Source of the DNA: Siphonodentalium dalli
Lineage: Eukaryota > Mollusca > Scaphopoda > Gadilida > Siphonodentaliidae
Reading direction: 5' to 3'
DNA length: 64,000 nt
Assembly: GCA_032622095.1 (NCBI GenBank)
Contig: CP136066.1
Location: forward strand, 199,540,978-199,604,977
The notes beneath the pieces are model-generated. The model saw only the letters and a list, made by a program, of their open reading frames with translations. It was not told the DNA's origin and searched no databases. The position numbers and the translations under genes were made by a program. Shown here piece by piece: positions 47,976 to 60,138 of the stretch. The stretch's first letter is position 1, and the number at the start of each line of letters is the position of its first letter.

Positions 47976-48471
47976 TCATTTTTTTAATTTATTAATTAAG
48001 AAGTATGATAACAAAGAAAGATACAACATACATTCACTCATTCGTGCTCTCAGTCCAAGACATGGAATAGTCTTGCTCTTCCATGCTCTGGCCTACTTTC
48101 TTACCTTTGATATAGAATTAGACAATATTTAAAACCACACAATGTGTAAGGACAATTTTAACAATCATTGTTCAACTTAAAAGCAAGGCCAATAACTGAT
48201 ACTAGGTACTACCTTGATACATTTGTGCCTGAAATGGACTTTCTTTAGCAACAACAATGGTGATAAAAAACAATAGATTATGTTTTGTCTTCAGAATAAC
48301 TTTAAATTGTCCCTATTAACCAGCTAAAGTGGTCGATGGTGTGCAGTATTTACGGTTTGCAGATTCAATGTTCCAAACACTGTGTGCAGCGTTAATTGAT
48401 TTTAGTTCTGAATTTAACATAAATAGTATAATTAGTAAATTTAACCATATTGAGACCGTAAATATTGCATG
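47976..48471 (-). mobile_element. 5'-truncated retroposon, copy 2, 12-bp target duplication
   Basis: Same family as 14666-15229. It is flanked by GAGAAATAACTA at 47964-47975 and 48472-48483. A T-rich stretch at its left end is the poly(A) tail on the minus strand. Confidence 0.8.
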
Positions 48472-49673
48472 GAGAAATAACTAACATGATGATGACAAGA
48501 CAGAAGTTAGACTATCTGGTAACATACATTCGGCGTATATGTTTTGTCATTCTGCACTGTCTTCTGTGTCAGAAATATTCTTTTCTCCAGATGCCACTGA
48601 TCCATAATTAAAGGGACATAAGGCACTCACGGTGGATAAATGTGCATACAATATAAAAGTTTGTAAACAACATCATCACCGTTAAGGGGACCCAATACAC
48701 TCGTGGTTGGTAAATATATATAAGTATAAAAGTATGTAAAAAATCATCACTAAAAAGACGAAGAAACATACCCATATGCTTAATGATAGTTATCTAGTAA
48801 CGCAATTGCGCGTATTGAAACCATCGGTATGTAAACCCAACACTTACAGTAATTTGTTAGCAAACATCGCTTCAATTCAATTCAATTCAATTCAATTGTT
48901 TATTTCTCACGTTCCACGAGAACATTGAGATAGGGAAGATATATTTACGAAAAGTAGTTGGTGGCAATGATAGTATATATACAATATGTACAAGTCTCCC
49001 GGTAACACATAGTATGGACATAACTAGTGTGACATCGACATATCACATAATAGGTATACATATTTGTCGCGGTACGATGTTTACAAATCGTATGGTTGAA
49101 TAAAACCATTTCACTTAATATTTGGATAGAAATAATAGACAGTAAGATTTCTCCAAATTACGTGGTACTGATTTAGACGAATAGTTATAACGATATACCG
49201 GTAAACTTATCAGTTACCGTTCGCATCGCGTTTGTGTGGGGGAGTGGCCTGTTATCAATCCAAATTTATACAGCAGCTATGTATTTAATTATTATTTGGA
49301 CATAGGCAAACCTTCACACTTTCAAATTACCATGTGTACAAATTATAAGCTGGTGGGTCGTCCCTCAGCAAAATGGGTAGGCTGTCCTGGGGGGTCATTG
49401 ATGCATTCACTTTTGCATTATTGGCAATGAGAACTGTACATGATAAATTAGATACAATACATATATATAATAGAGAGTGCATGTTGAACAAATGTTATGC
49501 TGTACCATATTCATGGAATATGTAAATTTCATATAATACACTGATGTGATCAAATTCAGATACAAGCTCCACTGAGGTCGGGCTATAGCCCAATTCATAT
49601 GCGCATATAAGCAACCACCTTCTCAGTGGTAATCTGGTATTTATAAGTTTGCTCGAGACTTCACAAATCATTA
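48472..49673. other. No gene; (TTCAA)n run
   Basis: A short (ATTCA)n run lies at 48869-48897. Nothing else is recognised. Confidence 0.5.
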
Positions 49674-50068
49674 TATTCAGCATACCTCAGTCATAATCAC
49701 ATGCATCATGCACAACACACTTTATTAAGCATACCTCAGTCATAATCACATGCATCATGCACAACACACTTTATTCAGCATACCTCAGTCATAATCACAT
49801 GCATCATGCACAACACACTTTGTTCAGCATACCTCAGTCATAATCACATGCATCATGCACAACACACTTTATTCAGCATACCTCAGTCATAATCACATGA
49901 ATCATACACAACACACTTTATTCAGCATACCTCAGTCATAATCACATGCATCATGCACACATCATTATATTCAGCATACCTCAGTCATAATCACATGCAT
50001 CATGCACAACACACTTTATTCAGCATACCTCAGTCATAATCACATGCATCATGCACAACACACTTTAG
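49671..50068. repeat. 49-bp tandem repeat, about 8 copies
   Basis: Unit CATACCTCAGTCATAATCAC, ATGCATCATGCACAACACAC, TTTATTCAG. One unit is shortened to ...GCACACATCATTATATTCAG. Confidence 0.95.
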
Positions 50069-51116
50069 TCATGGTCAGTATGTAATAAAAGTAAACATAA
50101 ACAAACATTAAATAATTCATGATTATTGTCAAGTTCACTATATCTTGCACAATTAATATAACGGAGATGCTAGTGAAGCAATGCAAATCCTTTTCCCGAT
50201 ATGGTTGCTATTGGGAAAACCCAATGGCTATCAATATATCTCACAGTACTGCATAGACCTTATCACATCAGTACATGCGGAGCGATGTGGCAATCAGCCA
50301 CTCAATTAGCCAGCTTCTATTCCTCACTTCACTAAGTGTCAACTGAGATAATGCCTTTGTTTGCCCTAAAGGAACGAGGATATATGCTAACGCAGTGGAA
50401 CAACATATAAATCCCATCGATATTGAGGGAGGAACTATTTTGCCCGGCGCCAAGTCACTTGAGTAGTCACACAGCAGCATACTGTCTTTCGGGTAATTTC
50501 GTTCGACCGACTCGGTCTATATTATTTAACGCAACCCACCCTCCCACCCAATGTTTCCTGCTTCCATTTTGGGAGGGGGTACCCCTTGTGCTAACAATTA
50601 TGCTTATTGTGTTTCAGGACTATATATGTCATCGTCGACCAGGATCACATGGTTGGCGCTTGGGTGGTACCAAAAAAGGGCCTTCACCAATGACAAGAAA
50701 GCTGGAGGTCCATAAACACGTTTCCGACTACCTGTTGCTTTTGTGATTAATACAGGGTAGTCATTAAGGCAAACATGTCTTGTTATTAATAACAACCATG
50801 AGGGATAAATACAATTTATATATGGGACTGATAACACCACAGTATCTTATATTTATAATTTATAAACATAGCACTCATCTTGCTGGTACATGTATCTGAT
50901 TCAAATTAGAAGTGTTATACTACATGTGTTATATGTATTATATGCATATGTACATGTACTGCTGTGGTATATATATATTCATACAGCGAAATGCATGTAC
51001 AGTTTATATCTGTTCAATTCAATTTATAAGTTAACATGCTTGATTAGATATATTGAGCATTATAGTATAGGTTTCGAATCACATACCGGTACTCCAATAG
51101 CATTATACTGATTGCT
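50069..51116. other. No secure gene
   Basis: Around 50604-50750 both strands have open frames (plus: RRPGSHGWRLGGTKKGPSP; minus: GPPAFLSLVKALFWYHPS). Neither matches a family I know. No convincing splice pair was found. Confidence 0.35.
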
Positions 51117-51437
51117 TTAATAAGAGAACAAAGCTTTCGCAATCAAGTGGGGGTTCTTCACGTTTAAGATTTCTTCCATTACAAGGGTATTAGCTGAACC
51201 ATTGTAGTTTTCAGCTAATAGCTGTTTTCGTTCTGCTGAGAATAATTTGCATTCAAGCAAGTAATGAAATTCATCACAATCATTCATCTGTGACTATAAC
51301 ATAAAGGGCATATTCTATCCTTATGGGGTGTACCATTCCATCTCCCAGTTTCAATTGGCAGGTGGTGGTGTGCTGTTCTGAATTTAGTTAATATAATTCT
51401 GTTTCTGTAGTGTAAAATATCTAGGTCGCTAATCGCG
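51117..51437 (-). pseudogene. LINE reverse transcriptase C-terminal fragment
   Basis: The minus strand reads KFRTAHHHLPIETGRWNG, then DRICPLCYS, and after a stop and frameshift CDEFHYLLECKLFSAERKQL to a TAA. The LPIETGRW motif and the C-P-x-C...DE-x-H-x-x-x-x-C cluster form the zinc-binding tail found after the RT of many animal LINEs. The upstream RT (above 51440) is too eroded to follow. Confidence 0.75.
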
Positions 51438-52695
51438 TAGAAAGTTCAAATATTCTAGTCTGAACATGAATTTCAGAATAGTGCTTTAATCTTTTTCTTT
51501 TGCTTTAATTTAACTTTTTTAAACTTTGGTGTCTTATTAAACCAATTTGACTTATATCGGTAATTCAATTAGAACGGTAATGTTTACATAACACTCGTTA
51601 ATTATTGAACATTGAACATAAGAAGAAAGTCAATATATTTGTTCTGGCACTTGTTGATGATACCCGACAGTTGTTTTAAGACATTTATGCTAAATTGAAT
51701 AAACCCAAATCGAAGTCCTTGAGTATATAGTCGTTTTAGTTTGCAACCAGGTATTTTAGCGAAGGTATACCGTGAATATCACCGGGAATATAAAGTGCCC
51801 GTGAATGTACTACAATCGCGGTAGTGAAAACTTACCCGTTTGTCCGACTTGTTTTCTTCGAGACGTACATAACTTAATTTATGTCTGAGATACCTACTTC
51901 CGCCTCTTTAATGACTGACGCGGATTTGCTAATAGGAGGAGTTTAGGTTAGAGGACCGGGAACCTATGGCTCCATCCGCTCGAAAATGGCGGCAATACGT
52001 GTATATCACGCCTGGTAATTTTAACATTCGTTTCTTGTTATATTTTCCTAAGATCTCAGCGAGTTATTCAACTAATATAATGAACTGCCCCAACAACTCA
52101 ACGCGGATACCCTTACAATACATAAAGGGGTACCATACACTAAATTCGGTCACTTATGTGACCATCTCCTTTCATACTCAGTAAAGACACATTTTCTTGC
52201 TGACATAATTGTTGAACCAGCCTTATCACCCATGTGTATTTCACAGTCAACACTAAATAACCAAGCACAAATTGAATGTCATAATTATATTCCAATTAGC
52301 ATATTAATACAGGTCCGGTATTACCACCGATAGCATTGTACTAGGTTATTACGTCACTGTTCGTGCCGATAACACACATCTGTCTTTCTAAAGATATGCG
52401 GCCGCATTTAGGGGCTAATTATAGGATACACACATAAGTATATGCAATACTGATTATATAAATATGATGAAAAACACACACATAAATACATTAGTAAGGG
52501 TGTTGGCTGATCTGCTTCAATATTATACCACTACACATGCAATCAACCTCATATATAAGAAGCCACAAAGTGGTGGTGAGAGTAATCCCTTGTATAACAT
52601 ATCATATTATTTTAATTTTAAATCCTGTATTTCTCAAGATGACGTGGGTTGTAGATATTCTGGGTACGTGGGCACATCAGTCCTAAAGTGAAGAG
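51438..52695. other. No secure gene; possible plus-strand start at 51988
   Basis: CGAAAATGGCGGC (ATG at 51988) in a small GC-richer patch looks like a translation start. It is open for nine codons to a donor-like CCTG|GTAATT, but no downstream exon is found. The left part is probably eroded LINE sequence. Confidence 0.25.
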
Positions 52696-52921
52696 GCAGC
52701 AGAACACTATAAAGTGGTCATTGGCCGATGTCTGTGGTCTCCCCCATTACCATATCAGAACACTACCAAGTGGTCATTGGTCGATGTCTGTGGTCTCCCC
52801 CATTACCATAGCAGAACACTACCAAGTGGTCATTGGTCGATGTCTGTGGTCTCCCCCATTACCATATCAGAACACTGCCAATTGGCCATTGGTCGATGTC
52901 TCTGTTCTCCCTAATTACCAT
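52696..52921. repeat. 56-bp tandem repeat, four copies
   Basis: Unit CAGAACACTACCAAGTGGTC, ATTGGTCGATGTCTGTGGTC, TCCCCCATTACCATAT. The plus-strand frames over it change between units. Confidence 0.9.
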
Positions 52922-53397
52922 GGGCCTTTCTGTGAATTGAAAATATATGTATATAAGTGCACACGCATGTATTATACATGTGGATCACAGCAAGGGCCAT
53001 TGCATTGGTTCTGTCCATACGTCAGCCATCTATTTGGGCATTATGCCATCCAGGCAGAGGGATGGACCCGTATAGTAAACAATAAACAGTGGATTTGAAA
53101 AGTGCATTCTGTCATCTACCTGGGAGTAGTTTTGACAGTCTTCGCCTTGTGTCTGACATAGCTCCTTGAAACCCAAATTTGAATTACACGAGCTGATATC
53201 TCGCCGATTGTGTTTCTTATTCTACACTCATATATATGAGTCGATCATTTTATATATACGCATGTATATACATGTGTTGGGAATAGATCTAAATATTGTA
53301 ACCTGGGATTGTGCACCTCTGAACATTTCTTTTTATTAATGCTTAGTTAGTGCGATCCATGTATATATATATATATGTTATAAGATATAATGTTTAC
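52922..53397. other. No feature seen
   Basis: It contains a short (TA)n near 53362. Nothing else is recognised. Confidence 0.45.
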
Positions 53398-53468
53398 CTT
53401 ATATGCTGACCATTGCCGTCAGATGGGAGTACACTCTTCTCCAGACTAGAACTGTTTGCATGTTTAAA
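53398..53468 (-). other. Candidate internal exon, possibly 5' UTR of the MAM gene
   Basis: A 71-nt minus-strand segment lies between a very strong acceptor (CTCCTCTTTTTTCAG) and a donor (ATAAG|GTAAAC). One frame is open (FKHANSSSLEKSVLPSDG...) but has no known domain. A second frame holds a 20-codon ATG-to-TAA small ORF. Exon 1 of the MAM gene begins right at a splice acceptor and so needs an upstream noncoding exon; this segment would fit across a 23-kb intron. It could equally belong to an unseen neighbouring gene or be chance. Confidence 0.3.
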
Positions 53469-54065
53469 CTGAAAAAAGAGGAGAACGTAATGTTTTCAAA
53501 TCAGCAACTATTCAGTATAGAAGACAACTCAATTTAAATTGTTATACTATTTGGAAGTTTGAAAATATGACAATTGTATAGATTTAAGAACAGTAAAGTC
53601 ACCGCATCACACAATCAACTGGACATCGCACATCTCCTTCCAACGGACGCCTCTTAGCCCGGTGTTGATGCTGTATATACACAGAGCTTTTAAATCAGGG
53701 CTTGTATGTTGTTTCGATCCAGCAATGATGTAATATACTTCACAAGAAAATGCTGACGATGCTAAAATGAGGCGCAGATGTTTCTAATATTATAGTAATA
53801 TACACTGTTATGCAGTTGATCTGCGTTCAAATATCGGAGACTCAATACCATACATTGTGCATGACAACAATGAGACACGATGGTGACATATTGTGTGCTT
53901 ATTTCAGTGAATAGAACGGATCAGTGAGCACCCAGGTAACTTGTCCATTGCAAGAATGTAGCAGTTGACTAAATTTAATATTGCCGAATATTCCAACCAC
54001 ACCAATCGTCCCAAAAAGCAATGTATGAACTTCGAACAGTTGCAAGTATTTACCACTTAATTCGG

Positions 54066-54230
54066 GGCAAACATTTGATTGTTAAACACAGCGATGACTC
54101 CACCAATGAAAGTTGTTATTAATGCTCCATGTAGAATAATGGTTGCGACATGTGGATATATGTCATCTATGAAAATAACTACATTGAGTAAGATTATTGT
54201 CCAGAGGATTTTGCCAAATCACGTTGTTGC
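54066..54230 (-). other. Unrecognised hydrophobic open segment
   Basis: The minus strand is open for roughly 53 codons, from a TGA near 54228 to a TAA near 54067. It reads as a strongly hydrophobic peptide (ILWTIILLNVVIFIDD, then ATIILHGALITTFIGGVIAV) with two likely membrane segments. I recognise no family. AT-rich DNA gives Ile/Leu/Val-rich frames by chance, so this may not be a gene. Confidence 0.15.
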
Positions 54231-54442
54231 AGGTGAATATTTAGTTGGAATTTATATACGATGCGGTTAGCCCCATACTATGATTGATCCATATCAACCT
54301 AAATGTCATCGTATTACTTCCTCGATTGTGTTCTAATATAATAAATACGAAAACAAATTTGGCATTCGTTGACTGATTGTGTTGAGTAGTGCACATTGAC
54401 GTTCTACGAAATTAACAATATAAGTACCATATTTGATAAATA

Positions 54443-54757
54443 TAGAATCTACAACTCGTCCCCAGTTTATAGCAGAATTTACAAAACGAGTTCAGTAAAT
54501 TAGATAGGACCTAGCTTTTGGCGAGGTCCAGACCTAATTTACTGGATGAGTTTTGTAAATTCCGCTATAAACTGGGGACGAGTTGTAGATTCTATTTATT
54601 ACATGATCCAAAACCTCGACAAATCATGCTTAAATCAAAAAATGGGACGTGAAAGTAGCATCGGCTTCTATAAGGCATGCGATGACGTTTCACATAACTA
54701 TGCGTTGTTTGCCGGCGTAAAGAAATAGTCTCAGATAAATAAAGACTCTTTGGCGTA
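54443..54757. repeat. Foldback plus tail, family B copy 2
   Basis: The hairpin 54443-54594 has arms of about 68 bp (TAGAATCTACAACTCGTCCC against its complement). The tail to GGCGTA matches 42326-42493. The transposon copy at 54758 is inserted exactly after GGCGTA, so 42488-42500 shows the unoccupied site. Confidence 0.85.
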
Positions 54758-56980
54758 CACTGTTTGAAAAATGCCCGTCGCTTTAACGGAACAGTGTCAT
54801 ACGGCGCAACCTCGCTGCCAACCTTGGACCGTTAAACATACGGTAGCATGTTCCACTGTACAAAACCGTTTAAGTTACTGGCAGCTCTAACCAGTAACTG
54901 TCATACCGTTGGATTTGTTTACGGTTCAACACCGTTTAATTAATATCAAGACTGCAACTAATAAAGGTCAGACCAATGGTATTTTTCACGGGTCAACACC
55001 AATTGTTTGCTCTTAGTTTGCTAATGTACCGTAGAATTAGCCAAGGTCCAACGTTACAATATGATTTCCCGGTAGGCATTACGTTTCATATGTTTTTGAA
55101 TGTTCGAAACTAGTATTATTCGTAACTGAAAAATATATCTTAGTTCTTCTATTACGATCATAGTTTTGATGAAACATAAATCCTCAATGCATAAAGTGAT
55201 AGACAATACTAATGAAACTTCGGAATTTGCAGAGGATCAAACTTGTTATCTGCCTCGTGGAATTTAATCCGGAAAAAGGCTGCGCACGCGTAATGTGTTC
55301 ATCTTTCACTGACTACTTTATAAATATAGCTTTAAATAAAAAAACGACACTAGTAATATCTGATAAGCCAACCCATCAATATTCAGTTACGAGTAATATT
55401 ATTTTCACTCATTCTAAAACATGAATCAACATGCCCTTTTAAAAGAACAAAGCTACATGTATCACAGTTAAAACACAAATATATGTACATCTAATAGTAA
55501 AACATCTTAATGGCATACTTTTTGGTAACACGTGAGGCGTGAAATTGTCCAGTCACTTTTAAACATAGTTTTTGTTTTAACAGGTGAATCCGTACATAAT
55601 GACAATAGAGCACCAGTCAGAAGAAGTGGCATATTGAGGCGCGCCTTTATTGCGTTATTGAGTGCGCTTATTTTCGAAAAAGGCGCGAATATAGCAAAAA
55701 TCTGTCGCGCTTATAATTATTATTGCGATATTGAACGCAAAATATTGCGGTATTAAGCGCGCTAAATTTCATACAGACAGATAGTGTTATATTTATATTA
55801 GATAAATAATACATATAGTGTACATATTGTGTACATACATGTATATCAATTACACCTATAATTATATACAAATCTAAACCATTATCTCTATTTATGCAAT
55901 AAACAATAGAGAAGAAGCAATAATATGAGCGCAATATGTCGCAATATTAAACGCAAAATATTACGATATTAAGCGCAAAATATTGCAATAATATCGCAAG
56001 CGGCGCGAATATAAGAGTTTCCACTTGCAATATCATTGCGATATTGGGCGCGAAAATAGCCCGTTTAATATATCACTTCTTTTGACTGGTACTGTATATC
56101 AATAACAGCTAGTTGGGATTGAAACACTCAAGAAACAGCAGATCCCGTAATGACTGTGCGTGATGACTTGGCGAAAATGTTCTCCTATATATTCGCACAA
56201 GTTCGATGACATTAAATTTTGACAGCATGATGCATCAAACTATGTATACTGGTATCACGACACTTAATATCATATCAATGAGTCAGCCAATGATAGTTTG
56301 ATAAGAATACCCAACCAATAGTGCACTCCCGGTCCGTAAATTGCGAATGACGACAATGTCTCATATCCACACGTTTCAATGAAAATTGATGGACAAGGGA
56401 TGAATTGGTCCGTGAAATTGTAAAGTTGCACATGTAAACTGGAATTGTATATATGTGATCATCCGTCACTGCGCGGCGTCAGTTCATTGTTTACGGAGTT
56501 GTTGTTGTTCACATTGAATTTATTGTGCGTCCCTTTAATGCGTACAGTGTATCGCTTCGTGTAAATGTACATGCATGTGCTTTGAAACAATCAGACCACT
56601 GTCAACTGGATTGAACAGTTCAAGTTAAAAACAACACTGTCAACATTCTAATAGCTGCTATGTTGTTGTTGATATTATTGTCACCAGTGGCTGACATCGA
56701 AGCTGTTGTTAATTGTACCTGTATCCTCTTGTGTCAGAAAATGTGTCAGTGTTTTGATAGTCACAGCACTGTCAATTTCACAATGAGCACTGAGAGAACG
56801 AAGACAAGTCATAGCCGACAGCTCGAAGAGGCAACTCGAAGACAACCCAGTTGTCACAATTTAGTGGGAAAATATCAATGATTAAGCCGGTTTTCGCACA
56901 TTTAGAACTTTCCCGGTTCACAAAGGAACAAGTCTTCACAACTGTACAGGTCGCATTTTCCCAAAAAACAATAGTTTGTA
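54758..56980. mobile_element. Inverted, partial copy of the CACTGTT transposon candidate
   Basis: It begins CACTGTTTGAAAAATGCCCG and runs as the reverse complement of about 23088-20890 with many substitutions. The far end is not found, so this copy looks truncated or rearranged. No transposase is seen. Confidence 0.6.
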
Positions 56981-57127
56981 GAGAGCCTGCGATTAAATGG
57001 GTAAAATGACAAAAGAATATTCGTGAGTGGTAAAGACACCGGGTAGTAATTTAATTACGGACGCAATATTATACGGATCCGCATTGCACAGAATGAATAC
57101 CGGATCACTGTACTGAATACAATTAAA

Positions 57128-58462
57128 TATGGAGCCCGGGAGGTGACATGGTAAATATATTTTATAATCCGTACGCCCGGATTAATAATCCGTGCGCACG
57201 AAATAGTAATCCATGCGCACGAATTAATAATCCGTGCGCACGAACTAATAATCCATCCGCACGGAATAGTAATCCATGCGCACGGAATAGTAATCCATGC
57301 GCACGAAATAACAATCCGTTCGCACGGATTAACAATCCGTGCGCACGAATTAATAATCCGTGCGCACGGTTTAACATATATAAATACTGTGCTATCGGTA
57401 ATTCAACCAAAATGGCCACACGCCTGCGTACTCCTTTACAACGCAGTTGCGACAACAAATTATACACGAGAGTATGTTTGATACGTGGATGCTTCATGTG
57501 GGGAGGGGTATGCGTCCGTATGCCAGTAGGACATACGTAGTTACAAATTATAGTAGGCTGTGGTGTCCACGTGGACTCACGAATGGAGTATTTGCCCATA
57601 TGGACCGTGGTGACTAGTGTACCCCCGCTCGCGTGTAAGCCAGTTCCGGACTGCACATGCATACATATATGACCCGGGATGCTATGTGATGCTCACATAT
57701 AGTATGCCAGTATAATTCACTCTAAAGTATACATACATAATGGATCGTTGCGCAGTGACGGCTGGACCATACCGATATGATATCAGGAATGGCGGAAATG
57801 GAGTGTAAGATGTAGGATACCCTCTTCCGCAAGACCAAATACTGAAGACAGGCATCAGTATTTAGTTTTGTGGAAGATGGAATGAGGGTCAAGTAGGGAA
57901 GGGGGGGGGTAAAGTTCCTTTCATGGGTTGAATTGAATATAATAGACCCATGTGTAAGCCAGCTCCGGACTGAACAGTTTTTACATATATCTGCATATAG
58001 ATGTGACCCGCGGTGCCTTGTGGTCACGGAGAGTATGAGTATCCCAATTTCCTTAACTATATAATATAGATGCACATATGGATCGTTGTGCAGTGGTGGT
58101 TCCACCATGTAATATGGCAGGTACGGCATTGAAACAATAGATTTTGGTCCACTCCATCTGTTAACCACACCCGTATCACAAATATGCCATGTGATGAGCT
58201 CGCCAAGTAAAACTCACCATAGGGCGACGACGGGTTATTAGTCAACAATGGTATTATGTTCAATTCAACATATAACTGACACACTTTATCCCCATTAACA
58301 TTCCTTGGGAAATGCAAGGGGGTATGGTTATTTCGTGCGCACGGATTACTATTATGTGCGCACGGAATAGTAATCCGTGATTACAATTCCGTGCGCACGG
58401 ATTATTAATTCGTGCGCACGGATTATAAAATATATTTACCATGTCATCTCCCGGGCTCCATA
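57128..58462. mobile_element. 1335-bp TIR element with subterminal 21-bp repeats
   Basis: TIRs TATGGAGCCCGGGAGRTGAC, ATGGTAAATATATTTTATAA, TCCG are mirrored at the right end. ATTAAA flanks both sides (57122-57127 and 58463-58468), a plausible 6-bp target duplication. Inside each end lie 21-bp units ATCCGTGCGCACGAATTAAT with palindromic GTGCGCAC: about ten at the left (57168-57372) and four to five at the right (58333-58430). No transposase is recognised, so it is probably non-autonomous. Confidence 0.85.
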
Positions 58463-58848
58463 ATTAAACAATTAGCACAGTTTAGTATTTCGAGGGCTTC
58501 GATGTTCATTGGGTTTGCTCTTGATATATTTTGGATGTACGCGTGTACACCAATTATATCAATTTCATTGGGTTCTCATCGTGTCGGCTTGGTCATTGCC
58601 ACACAATGGTATGATGGCTAATATTTCTAAGCAGCCACCTATGCAAAATGTTCAGTATATCCGGAGGGTATTTGCTAATATTCCGACCATATATGGTACG
58701 CAGCGTATGCAACAGACAACAATATATCCCTGAAAACTTTTGGAAGAACCCTACGAGAGAGAAATTACATGGTCTCCTATCTCACAGCATGACAATTGGA
58801 ACTTATTCCCTATTCCTTATTCCTTATTTTCAAAAATGTCGCTTTAGA
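58463..58848. other. No feature seen
   Basis: A spacer between the TIR element and the GC-rich array. Short plus-strand frames are not recognised. Confidence 0.5.
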
Positions 58849-60138
58849 CCGATTTGACGGCATGGGTGGGTGGCCCGCCCCAAATACCACATAGAAACAC
58901 CCCGACCCCCACCCATCACCCCCGGGGGGTGCCACGCCGAGGGGGTGAAAATGGGGTATGGACCATTTTCGAGAACGGTAAGGATTTCAACCGATTTGAC
59001 GGCATGGGTGGGTTGCCCGCCCCAAATAACACCTAGAAACACCCCGACCCCCCAACCATCACCCCCGGGGGTGCCACCCCGAGGGGATGGAAATGGGGTA
59101 TGGACCATTTTCGAGTACGGTAAGGATTTCGACCGATTTGACGGCATGGGTGGGTGGCCCGCCCCAAATACCACATAGAAACACCCCGATCCCCCCACCC
59201 ATCACCCCCCGGGGGGGGGGGGGGTGCCACCCAGAGGGGGTGAAAATGGGGTTTGGAACATTTTCGAGAACGGTAAGGATTTCGACCGATTTGACGGCAT
59301 GGGTGGGTGGCCCGCCCCAAATACCACCTAGAAACACCCCGATCCCCACCCATCACCCCCGGGGGTGTCACCCCGAGGGGGTAAAAATGGGGCATGGACC
59401 ATTTTCGAGAACGGTAAGGATTTCGACCGATTTGACGGCATGGGTGGGTGGCCCGCCCCAAATACCACCTAGAAACACCCCGACCCCCACCATCACCCCC
59501 GGGGGTGCCACCCCGTGGGGGTGAAAATGGGGTTTGGACCATTTTCGAGAACGGTAAGGATTACGACCGATTTGACGGCATGGGTGGGTGGCCCGCCCCA
59601 AATACCACCTAGAAACACCCCGACCCCACCCATCACCCCCGGGGGTGCCACCCCGAGGGGGTGAAAATGGGGTATGGACCATTTTCGAGAACGGTAAGGA
59701 TTTCGACCGATTTGACGGCATGAGTGGGTGGCCCGCCCCAAATACCACCTAGAAACACCCCGACCCCCCACCCATCACCACCGGGGGGTGTCACCCCGAG
59801 GGGGTGAAAATGGGGTATGGACCATTTTCGAGAACGGTAAGGATTTCGACCGATTTGACGGCATGGGTGGGTGGCCGGCCCCAAATACCACATAGAAACA
59901 CCCAGACCCCCACCATCACTCCCGGGGGTGCCACCCCGAGGGGGTGAAAATGGGGTATGGACCATTTTCGAGAACGGAAAGGATTTCGACCGATTTGACG
60001 GCATTGGTGGGTGGCCGGCCCCAAATACCACATAGAGACACCCAGACCCCCACCCATCACTCCCGGGGGGTGCCACCCCGAGGGGGTGAAAATGGGGTAT
60101 GGACCATTTTCGAGAACGGAAAGGATTTCGACCGATTT
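58849..60138 (+). repeat. GC-rich minisatellite, 141-bp unit, about 9 copies
   Basis: Unit GACCGATTTGACGGCATGGG, TGGGTGGCCCGCCCCAAATA, CCACCTAGAAACACCCCGAC, CCCCACCCATCACCCCCGGG, GGTGCCACCCCGAGGGGGTG, AAAATGGGGTATGGACCATT, TTCGAGAACGGTAAGGATTTC. Spacings of successive units are 142, 142, 153, 141, 140, 140, 143 and 140 bp. Non-multiples of 3 argue against coding despite long open frames on both strands. Confidence 0.95.

Noticed and set aside
50604-50746. Possible exon GTTTCAG|GACTATATATG on the plus strand
   Set aside because: No clear donor, no domain and an equally open antisense frame.
57148-57662. Frames with NNPCARINNPCAR-type heptad repeats
   Set aside because: They come from 21-bp subterminal repeats of a TIR element; 21 is a multiple of 3, so frames stay open by construction.
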